A stretch of 64,000 nt of DNA. Origin: Alloacidobacterium sp035547425. GTDB taxonomy: Bacteria > Acidobacteriota > Terriglobia > Terriglobales > Acidobacteriaceae. The translations under genes and the position numbers were made by a program. Position 1 is the first letter of the stretch. Every line of letters starts with the position of its first letter. The DNA is taken from positions 1 to 64,000 of the forward strand of contig DASZUU010000034.1 of the NCBI GenBank assembly GCA_035547425.1, given 5' to 3'. Positions 34,665-41,666 of this stretch are shown here, piece by piece. The notes under the pieces are model-generated. The model searched no databases, had not been told where the DNA came from, and saw nothing but the letters and a program-made list of their open reading frames with translations.

Positions 34665-35425
34665 TGCCCGTGCTGGAGAACCTCACGGGCGCGCAGAAAT
34701 CCGGAGGGCTCGACGTGCGCGCCGCCCTGGAAGGGCCTGGAGAGGTCGGCAATTGCGGTGAGGCAAAGCGAGATGAGCAGCGCGAGCCCGAGAACCTGAA
34801 GGGAATGCAGGGCAAAGCTTTCGGCGCCAAAGAGACAGGCATAGGAGATGGTCAGCACGCTGCCCAAAATCAAAACTGCCCAGAGAATGCCGGGCAGATG
34901 CTGTTTCACCTGCAGCTCGCGCACGCGGCGATGTTCCGTCATAGAGGAAAGCTGGGTAATCGCGTGATCGAGGACGACCCGCTGCGATTCATTCAATCCG
35001 CCTGATGAAGTCAGGGTTTTCCATGTCTGCTCGATCACGGGACGGCCCGCAGGGGAGACATGTCCTGCATCCATCGAAGGCCATTCTTCATTGAGGACAA
35101 CATCCACATAACGGCCGGCAAGCGCATGCACCGCATCGCGCTGCGATGGCGGTAATCCATCACTCAGACGAGAAAGATTCACGAGGGCTATCGCCTCTGC
35201 GTCGGCGTTGACTTCGGCGTCATAAAAACTGGTCCATGCGGTAAGCAGCATGAAGCTGATGATGACGCCACACGCAGTGCCAAGAAAATTAAATTGCCAG
35301 CCGAAGAATGAGTTAAAACTGCGCCGATGCCGCGGCGGCCAGAGGCGATTGAGCAGGTAAAGAAATGCGATAGAGACAGCTACGACACAAATGACGACAA
35401 AAAAACTGGCAGCCGTACTCAGCAT
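34661..35425 (-). CDS. DUF4239 membrane protein
   Basis: The 254-aa protein has membrane helices at about 5-25, 45-65, 180-200 and 205-225, with a soluble domain between the pairs. The region around residues 65-100 (AEVNADAEAIALVNLSRL) and the end IADLSRPFQGGAHVEP match the DUF4239 (bestrophin-like) pattern. The function is unknown; an ion-channel-like role has been suggested for related folds. The gene is flanked by unrelated genes. Confidence 0.75.
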   Translation of the reverse strand: MLSTAASFFVVICVVAVSIAFLYLLNRLWPPRHRRSFNSFFGWQFNFLGTACGVIISFMLLTAWTSFYDAEVNADAEAIALVNLSRLSDGLPPSQRDAVHALAGRYVDVVLNEEWPSMDAGHVSPAGRPVIEQTWKTLTSSGGLNESQRVVLDHAITQLSSMTEHRRVRELQVKQHLPGILWAVLILGSVLTISYACLFGAESFALHSLQVLGLALLISLCLTAIADLSRPFQGGAHVEPSGFLRAREVLQHGH

Positions 35426-35600
35426 AGCTTCCGCCCTTCACGAAACGATGAAGCGAATTCTATACCTCGCCCGCTGCTTGACAATTTATTTTCGTGGGAT
35501 AACGGGCGGTGTCCTGGTATTGCCGCATGAAGGAGAATCCCCATCTGGAATCGTTGGAGAATTCATTGTAGAAAGGATGGACTGAACAGAAGGGGGCGGC

Positions 35601-36941
35601 ATGGGTTTCGGACTGCGAAATACAGGGGTTGGCTTATTGCTTTTGAGCGCGGTGACGATGATCGGGCAACAGCCTGCCGCCCCGGTCCATCTGACGGCGC
35701 AACAGGACCGCCAGCGCATGATGGACCTGCTGCACATCACCTCGCTGCGTTCGGGGGTGGACGGCAAGACGGTGAACTATGACGAGTCGAAGGCGCATGA
35801 CGATGCGAAGCTGCCCGATCCCCTGGTGCTGAATGACGGCAAGAAAGTCGCGTCCGCGAAAATGTGGTGGAAGCAGCGGCGTCCGGAGATTGTGGAGCTA
35901 TTCGACCGCGAGGTGCTGGGGCGCACTCCTGCGCACACGCCAAAGGTGACGTGGCGGCTGGTGAGCACGAAGCAGGAAATGATCGGCAAAACACCCGCGG
36001 TTACCAAGGAGCTGGTAGGGCATGTCGATAACTCCTCATATCCACAGATCGCAGTCGACATTCCGCTGACGCTGACGGTTCCGGCGAATGCGAAGAGGCC
36101 GGTGCCGGTCATAATGGAGTTCAGCTTCGATCCGGTATTTATGGCGGCGCTTGCCAAACGCATGAAGCTGCCGCCTCCTCTACCTGGGCCGACATGGCAA
36201 GAGCAGGTGATCGCCAAGGGCTGGGGGTATGCGGTGCTGATTCCAACCAAATGGCAGGCCGACAACGGTGAAGGGTTGACGGAAGGCATTATCGGACTGA
36301 TGAACAAAGGCCAACCGCGCAAGCTGGACGACTGGGGCACGCTGAAGGCATGGGCATGGGGCGCAAGCCGCGCTCTCGACTATTTCGAGACAGATAAATC
36401 AGTGAACGCGAAAGAAGTGGGCATCGAAGGCCATTCGCGCTACGGCAAGGCGGCGCTGGTAACGATGGCATACGACTCGCGCTTTGCCATCGCCTATATC
36501 AGCTCATCGGGCGAGGGTGGTGCGAAGCTCTATCGGCATGATTTTGGCGAGGCGCTCGAAAACATTGCCGCCACCAATGAATATCACTGGGTAGCGGGAA
36601 ACTTCCTGAAATATGCGGGGCCGCTGACAGAGCATGATCTTCCGGTAGATGCGCATGAGTTGATCGCGCTGTGCGCGCCACGGCCCGTGTTTATCGGCGC
36701 GGGAGCCACCAACGGCGACGGATGGGCCGATGCGCGCGGCATGTTCATGGCCGAGGTTGCGGCTGGTCCTGTGTATCGGCTGCTGGGAAAGAAGGACCTT
36801 GGCACTACGGAGTTTCCTCCGATGGGGACGGCTTTGATCGATGGGGATATCGGTTTTCGGCAGCATACGGAAGGGCATACTCCGTTACCGAACTGGCCTA
36901 CGTTCCTGGAGTTTGCCGGGCATTACTTTAAGGCGCCTTAG
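35601..36941 (+). CDS. CE15 glucuronoyl esterase-like secreted enzyme
   Basis: The 446-aa alpha/beta hydrolase has an export signal (1-22). The nucleophile motif is GHSRYGK (Ser279), close to the family GCSRxGK, then SSGEGGAKLYRH with the conserved polar triad region. The catalytic His lies in HTEGH (422-426). CE15 enzymes cut ester bonds between lignin and glucuronoxylan. The N-terminal region (30-110) is an extension common in bacterial members. GGGGG precedes the ATG. It complements the GH43 gene. Confidence 0.88.
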   Translation: MGFGLRNTGVGLLLLSAVTMIGQQPAAPVHLTAQQDRQRMMDLLHITSLRSGVDGKTVNYDESKAHDDAKLPDPLVLNDGKKVASAKMWWKQRRPEIVELFDREVLGRTPAHTPKVTWRLVSTKQEMIGKTPAVTKELVGHVDNSSYPQIAVDIPLTLTVPANAKRPVPVIMEFSFDPVFMAALAKRMKLPPPLPGPTWQEQVIAKGWGYAVLIPTKWQADNGEGLTEGIIGLMNKGQPRKLDDWGTLKAWAWGASRALDYFETDKSVNAKEVGIEGHSRYGKAALVTMAYDSRFAIAYISSSGEGGAKLYRHDFGEALENIAATNEYHWVAGNFLKYAGPLTEHDLPVDAHELIALCAPRPVFIGAGATNGDGWADARGMFMAEVAAGPVYRLLGKKDLGTTEFPPMGTALIDGDIGFRQHTEGHTPLPNWPTFLEFAGHYFKAP

Positions 36942-36971
36942 CGGTCAGAATGACGGCACACCTGAATATAA

Positions 36972-36998
36972 AAAGGCCGCTTCCGAAAAGCGGCCTTT
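36972..36998. terminator. Terminator between CE15 and rpoD genes
   Basis: AAAGGCCGCTT and AAGCGGCCTTT pair around CCGAA. On the minus strand the tail is TTTTTATATT, so it ends rpoD; on the plus strand it can also end the esterase transcript. Confidence 0.8.
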
Positions 36999-37018
36999 CA
37001 ATTAATGACGAGTGCGGA

Positions 37019-38710
37019 TTACTCGGTAACGGCATCCACAAACGCCTTCAGCTTGCGGGAGCGCGACGGGTGACGCAGCTTGCGCAGTGCCTTGGCTTCG
37101 ATCTGGCGGATGCGCTCGCGGGTGACCTGGAAGCTCTGGCCCACTTCTTCGAGCGTGTGCTCGGAGCCGTCTTCGAGGCCGAAACGCATCTTGATCACGC
37201 GCTCTTCGCGCGGCGTCAGAGTGCGCAGCACCTGCGAGGTGTACTCCTTCAGGTTGACGCTGATGACGGCGTCGGAAGGCGATACGGCCATGCGGTCTTC
37301 GATGAAGTCGCCAAGATGCGAATCTTCTTCCTCGCCGATCGGCGTTTCGAGCGAGATGGGCTCCTGCGCGATCTTGAGGACCTTGCGGACCTTCGCGACA
37401 GGAATATCCATGCGGCGGGCAATCTCTTCCGAGGTTGGCTCGCGGCCAAGCTCCTGCACCAGCTGACGCGAAGTGCGGATGAGCTTGTTGATGGTTTCGA
37501 TCATGTGCACCGGGATACGGATGGTGCGGGCCTGGTCCGCGATAGCGCGGGTGATGGCCTGACGAATCCACCAGGTGGCGTAGGTCGAGAATTTGTAACC
37601 GCGGCGGTACTCGAACTTATCGACCGCCTTCATCAGGCCGATGTTGCCTTCCTGAATGAGGTCGAGAAACTGGAGGCCGCGATTGGTGTACTTCTTGGCA
37701 ATCGAAACGACGAGTCGCAGGTTGGCTTCAATCAGCTCGCGCTTGGCCTGCTCGGCGTCCATGTCGCCCTGGATCATCTCGCGCTGCGTGCGCTTGAGCT
37801 CAGCGATGGAGACGCCGGCTTCCTGCTCCAGCTTTTCGAGGTCGATCTTGCAGTTCTTCTGCTGGCGGCGGTATTCCTTCTTGAGCTCTTCGCTCTTCGA
37901 CTGGTCGAACTTCTGGTCGAGCGACTTGATCTGCCGCTCGAGCATGCGCATGGAATCGACGGTCTTGTTGAGCTTGTCGAGAAGGCGCTTGCGCTCCTGA
38001 TTCGTGTACTTCAGCTCGCGGACGATGCGCGAGACGTAAATCTTTTCGCGCGCGATGGCCCAGCGCAGCTTGCGAATGTCTTTAGCTTTGGTCTTCTGTC
38101 CGGCAATCGCGGCGAGCTTCTCGTCGAGCTTGGCTTCGTTCTTCTGGTGCTTCACGAGCGCATCGATGCGCGAAACGGTCTGCTTCACGCGCGCCTGCAG
38201 GACTTCTTCGGTGATCTCTTCTTCGTCGAAGATCACCACTTCTTTGATGTTGCGAACGCCGCGCTTGAGGTCTTCGCCGAGGCCGACGATTTCGCGAATG
38301 ACGATCGACGAGCGCGAAATGGCCTTCATGACGCGGAGCTGGCCGCGCTCGATGCGCTTGGCGATTTCGACTTCGCCTTCGCGGGTGAGCAGCGGGACTG
38401 TGCCCATCTCGCGCAGATACATGCGGACGGGGTCATTGGTTTTTTCGAGGGTGCCGGGCGTCAGGTCAAGCTCAACATCTTCGCCATCTTCGCCTTCTTC
38501 GTACTTATCGCTGCCGAACTTGGGGCTGCCCTCATCGAGCAGATCGATTCCCTGCGTTCCAATCGTTGTGATCAGATCGTCGAGATCGTCTGGTGAATTC
38601 AGGTCGTTGGGAATGAGGTCGTTGACTTCACCGTAAGTCAAATACCCCTTTTCCTTACCTGTATCAATCAGATTCTGAATATCATCCTCGTACTTGTCTT
38701 CCATCGCCAA
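37019..38710 (-). CDS. rpoD: Primary sigma factor RpoD
   Basis: The 563-aa protein has all regions of a housekeeping sigma factor. Region 1.1 (1-80) has an acidic patch, region 1.2 reads DPVRMYLREMGTVPLLTREGE, and a charged non-conserved insert spans about 130-300. Region 2 has LRLVVSIAKKYTNRGLQFLD and KFSTYATWWIRQAITRAIAD. Regions 3 and 4 end with VTRERIRQIEAKALRKLRHP. The start is TTG 38710 or the ATG at 38704; the TTG has the better ribosome-site spacing. No dnaG is adjacent. Confidence 0.97.
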   Translation of the reverse strand: MAMEDKYEDDIQNLIDTGKEKGYLTYGEVNDLIPNDLNSPDDLDDLITTIGTQGIDLLDEGSPKFGSDKYEEGEDGEDVELDLTPGTLEKTNDPVRMYLREMGTVPLLTREGEVEIAKRIERGQLRVMKAISRSSIVIREIVGLGEDLKRGVRNIKEVVIFDEEEITEEVLQARVKQTVSRIDALVKHQKNEAKLDEKLAAIAGQKTKAKDIRKLRWAIAREKIYVSRIVRELKYTNQERKRLLDKLNKTVDSMRMLERQIKSLDQKFDQSKSEELKKEYRRQQKNCKIDLEKLEQEAGVSIAELKRTQREMIQGDMDAEQAKRELIEANLRLVVSIAKKYTNRGLQFLDLIQEGNIGLMKAVDKFEYRRGYKFSTYATWWIRQAITRAIADQARTIRIPVHMIETINKLIRTSRQLVQELGREPTSEEIARRMDIPVAKVRKVLKIAQEPISLETPIGEEEDSHLGDFIEDRMAVSPSDAVISVNLKEYTSQVLRTLTPREERVIKMRFGLEDGSEHTLEEVGQSFQVTRERIRQIEAKALRKLRHPSRSRKLKAFVDAVTE

Positions 38711-39242
38711 GCGAGTTTTCTCCCGGGGAAAAATTAGGGTCTGTATGTGCCTGGGTAGGACGAGGTGCGATTGAGGCCATATTGGCGATTCCCGGAGCTA
38801 TGTCGCTGGGTGCAAGGCGCACGTCCACCAAAGACTTATAGAATATCACGGACTTACCTGCTTTCCGGCAATCAATTCCCACGTTTCGTGGTCCGCGATT
38901 CTTTGATCCCAATACGTTAGATGTGGCAAAAGGTAAATTGTTTCATAGGCTCGGAGAGGGAATCGAAGATTTTCCGCTATACGCAACTGGTTCCGTAGAT
39001 TTCAGCAAGTTACGCCCTCACAAAGAACTTCCCGGGATTTTTCAGCTCCTTTAATTATTTTCAATTGGAAGCATAATTCCATGGACCGATATCTTCCGTA
39101 TTTTCTTATGTTTACAAGGAATGCGCCTTGACACGGCGGGAGGTCATCGATGCATTCCGCAGCCGCGCCTCTGTAACGGTTCTTTCCGGCGGTTCACTAA
39201 AGGTCCTGGGCCGACTCACGGGATTTGCAGGATGGAGACGTT
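38711..39242. other. Long intergenic region upstream of rpoD
   Basis: This 530-bp AT-richer region lies between divergent genes. No frame here has a matching ribosome site and protein-like composition. A possible rpoD promoter on the minus strand is TTGCCG (38866-38871), a 17-nt spacer and TGATAT (38843-38848), but the -10 match is only fair. A plus-strand TTGACA at 39128 has no good partner. Confidence 0.35.
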
Positions 39243-40166
39243 ATGGGAAAGCCATATATCGCCGGGGCGGCGTCCAAGGAGTACTACCAACTTTCGCCAG
39301 CGCAAAAGCTGGAGGTGCAGCGGGAAACTGACCGCCGTTTTCGCGAACAAACCAAAGTAACCCGCCCGCTCGATCCCACGGGGGTTAAAGACCTTGAACT
39401 GCGCCGCATCTGGCTCCGGATTCGCGACGAAGTGATGAACGAACGCGATGAGCAGCAGTTGCGGCATGAGCTAGACCTGGATGGGCTGACAGCGATTCCT
39501 GAAGAGATGCGCTTTAACGGGTGGGGTGAAGGGGCGCGGGTATTGGAGACGTGGTTTGAAAGACCGCCAGCGATCGAACCGAACTATTCGGCTCCTGTTA
39601 CCGATCTGCTGAAAATGAGCTGGATTCTGCGCTTTGCCCGAGCCAAAGAGGTATACGACAACATCATCAAGGATCGGATCTGGACGAATGACGCGAGCAA
39701 AGGCCGCATGTTGGCTCTCTTAAAGGGCGTGCCGATTCCGCCGCAAGGATTGACGATGCCTTTTGGAAACCTGAATGCTCCGGTGCCGGTCGTGGATCAA
39801 AAGTGGCTGAATTCCCGCCCTGTGTCCAATGGGCTGAACGTGGATGGACTTGCAGTCGCAGTGGGAGCGTTCAACTTCAACATTGCGGTTGCGGGAAAAA
39901 TTACCAGCAAGCCTTTCATGCGGGGCATGACGATGCGGATGGTTTCCGTTTCCATTGAAGAAGTAGGGATTTACGCCAAAGATTCAGTGGATTTTGAAGG
40001 GCAGCAATTTCTCGGCTGGTGGGGCTATCGAGACACGGCTTACTACAACAGCGATTTCCGCGAGTGGCGCATCGAGAATCACAAAGGCGGCGATTTCCTG
40101 GATTATTCGGACATGCGGAGGATAAAACTGACGACTCCGGATGTGATTGCGGTGATGGTTCCCTGA
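39243..40166 (+). CDS. DUF6402-like protein
   Basis: From the ATG at 39243 the product is 307 aa. The C-terminal half carries a beta-rich domain with VAVGAFNFNIAVAGKI, SIEEVGIYAKDSVDFEGQQF and GGDFLDYSDMRRIKL. I associate these with DUF6402, a domain often found near secretion-system effectors or polymorphic toxins in Proteobacteria. The N-terminal half is helical and charged. No secretion or immunity gene is recognised next to it; the DUF971 gene follows after 14 bp. Function unknown. Confidence 0.6.
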   Translation: MGKPYIAGAASKEYYQLSPAQKLEVQRETDRRFREQTKVTRPLDPTGVKDLELRRIWLRIRDEVMNERDEQQLRHELDLDGLTAIPEEMRFNGWGEGARVLETWFERPPAIEPNYSAPVTDLLKMSWILRFARAKEVYDNIIKDRIWTNDASKGRMLALLKGVPIPPQGLTMPFGNLNAPVPVVDQKWLNSRPVSNGLNVDGLAVAVGAFNFNIAVAGKITSKPFMRGMTMRMVSVSIEEVGIYAKDSVDFEGQQFLGWWGYRDTAYYNSDFREWRIENHKGGDFLDYSDMRRIKLTTPDVIAVMVP

Positions 40167-40180
40167 TCTACACTGAAAGA

Positions 40181-40606
40181 ATGAGCCACGAAGGAATCCG
40201 CTTTGTTACGGAGAAGGAAGCGCGCCAGGCGCAGACGGCTGAGGTTGCACTGCCGGATGAAGCCAGAACTCCGGCAAAAGTGCGGGTGGATAAAAGCGGC
40301 GGCTCGGGCATGGAAATCGATTGGAAGGATGGGCATCGAAGCCGGTGGAGCTTTGCCTGGCTGCGCAATGCCTGTCCCTGCGCTACCTGCCATGACGAGC
40401 GGGAGAAATCGGGGCGCAGGCCGGGCGAGGCAAAGGCGCAGCCGAAGGCTCTTCTGCCGATGTACCAGGCGCCTCCGCGGCCCGAATCGGTGACACCGGT
40501 GGGACGGTACGCCATCAGCTTTCATTGGAATGACGGGCACCAGAGCGGGATTTATTCGTGGGATTATTTGCGGCGGCACTGTGTATGCGAAGTGTGTGCT
40601 CGCTGA
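40181..40606 (+). CDS. DUF971 (GBBH-like N-domain) protein
   Basis: The 141-aa protein has the DUF971 fold with DWKDGHRSRWSFAWLRNACPC, split here as two parts of one strand pair, and ISFHWNDGHQSGIYSWDYLR. The cluster CPCATCHDE and the final CVCEVC give several Cys that could bind zinc or an Fe-S cluster. DUF971 proteins occur near Fe-S and Mrp-type genes elsewhere, but not here. It sits 14 bp after the DUF6402 gene. Confidence 0.8.
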   Translation: MSHEGIRFVTEKEARQAQTAEVALPDEARTPAKVRVDKSGGSGMEIDWKDGHRSRWSFAWLRNACPCATCHDEREKSGRRPGEAKAQPKALLPMYQAPPRPESVTPVGRYAISFHWNDGHQSGIYSWDYLRRHCVCEVCAR

Positions 40607-40615
40607 GAGTTCGAT

Positions 40616-40733
40616 TACCTCACCCTTCTCTTCGTTCAGGATGGGGCATCCGGCTGTCTCAGGAAATGCAGGTCCTTCCGCTTCGCGTCAGGATGAAAAA
40701 TTTAAATAGTAGCCAATATTCAGGATGACAAAC
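40616..40733. repeat. Cluster of dispersed CAGGATG repeats
   Basis: Two types lie side by side. CCTCACCCTTCTCTTCGTTC then AGGATGGGGCATCC is near 40617-40652. GCAGGTCCTTCCGCTTCGCG then TCAGGATGAAAA is near 40668-40700. A short ATTCAGGATGACAAAC follows at about 40718. Adjacent copies suggest nested insertion or duplication. Confidence 0.6.
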
Positions 40734-40751
40734 ATTTGATGGGGTGAATCT

Positions 40752-41366
40752 TCATCGTCCGATCAGCTCGTTGAGCTGATTGTTCTCAGTGGTCCCGGTC
40801 TTCTGTGTTTCCCATGCGCTTTTTACGATGTCGAGAGCGCTTTCGACATTGGCTGCAACTTGAATGAGCCTGCGGTTTTCACCCTTAATGAATCCCTGGA
40901 TGACGGCGTGGTCAAGAAATGCGAGGAAGCCGTCGTAATAGCCGTTTACGTTGATGAGGATGCATGGCTTCCGGTGGATTTTGAGCTGGGCCCAGGTGAC
41001 GATCTCAATGAATTCATCGAGCGTGCCGTAGCCGCCCGGAAGGGTGATGAAGGCGTCGGCATGGTCATACATGAGAGCTTTGCGCTCGTGCATGGTTTTG
41101 ACGACATGAAAGTGGGTGACGGCATAGTGGGCGATTTCGCGGGGCATCAGCACTTCCGGCATGACGCCGACAACTTCGGCGCCACCGGCGAGCGCGGCGT
41201 CGGCAACGGCGCCCATATTGCCGACGGTGGCTCCGCCATAGACCAGCGACATACCGGATGCGGCGATGCGCGCGCCTAACTCTCGGGCAATTTCGGCATA
41301 GACGGGGCTTGCGCCATCTGCCGATCCACAGAAAACACAGATGCAGGGACGGGTCGATAAGGGCAT
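40752..41366 (-). CDS. LOG-family nucleotide phosphoribohydrolase
   Basis: The 204-aa Rossmann-like protein starts ICVFCGSADGASPVYAE. It has YGGATVGNMGAVADAAL and the catalytic PGGYGTLDE, with the partner MHERKALM. LOG proteins cleave 5'-monophosphate ribosides such as cytokinin nucleotides or AMP. The family call is firm, the substrate open. Confidence 0.9.
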   Translation of the reverse strand: MPLSTRPCICVFCGSADGASPVYAEIARELGARIAASGMSLVYGGATVGNMGAVADAALAGGAEVVGVMPEVLMPREIAHYAVTHFHVVKTMHERKALMYDHADAFITLPGGYGTLDEFIEIVTWAQLKIHRKPCILINVNGYYDGFLAFLDHAVIQGFIKGENRRLIQVAANVESALDIVKSAWETQKTGTTENNQLNELIGR

Positions 41367-41405
41367 CGGAGAAAGTTTACTAGGGTTGTGCTGTGACAGC
41401 GAGCC

Positions 41406-41459
41406 GGGGCTGAAGCCCCTTCCTGGCTTGACCTGATTTCACCGGCCTTTAGGCCGGTG
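41406..41459. repeat. Two adjacent hairpin repeats
   Basis: GGGGC-TGAA-GCCCC (41406-41419) and CACCGGCCT-TT-AGGCCGGTG (41440-41459) are perfect hairpins 20 bp apart. Neither has a T run. They look like members of interspersed hairpin families rather than terminators. Confidence 0.65.
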
Positions 41460-41528
41460 CTTCTACCCTTTCCTCCTTCACTTGTCTGCCGGGGCTTTTA
41501 CCTGCTCTTCTTTCCACTTGCTTTTTCT

Positions 41529-41563
41529 TCCCCCTTTTACTGCATTCAGGATGGGGATACCGA
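41529..41563. repeat. Dispersed repeat, ATTCAGGATGGGGATACC variant
   Basis: The copy reads CCCCCTTTTACTGCATTCAG then GATGGGGATACC. With the hairpins at 41406 it fills the 300-bp gap between the LOG and permease genes; nothing else is seen there. Confidence 0.55.
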
Positions 41564-41666
41564 TGCCGGGTTCTGATGTTTACTTTCTATGAACTTCGGG
41601 CCGGGGTTCGGCTAAGATCGTATTCATTCGGAAACATCTTGCTGTTGTTTCGCTTTTCGAGGCCCG

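Noticed and set aside
36950..38596. A 548-codon plus-strand frame over rpoD
   Set aside because: It is the antisense of RpoD; the Leu/Asp/Ala-rich composition is a codon-shadow effect.
38682..39121. Short frames upstream of rpoD
   Set aside because: They overlap rpoD or lack start signals; they look like chance frames.
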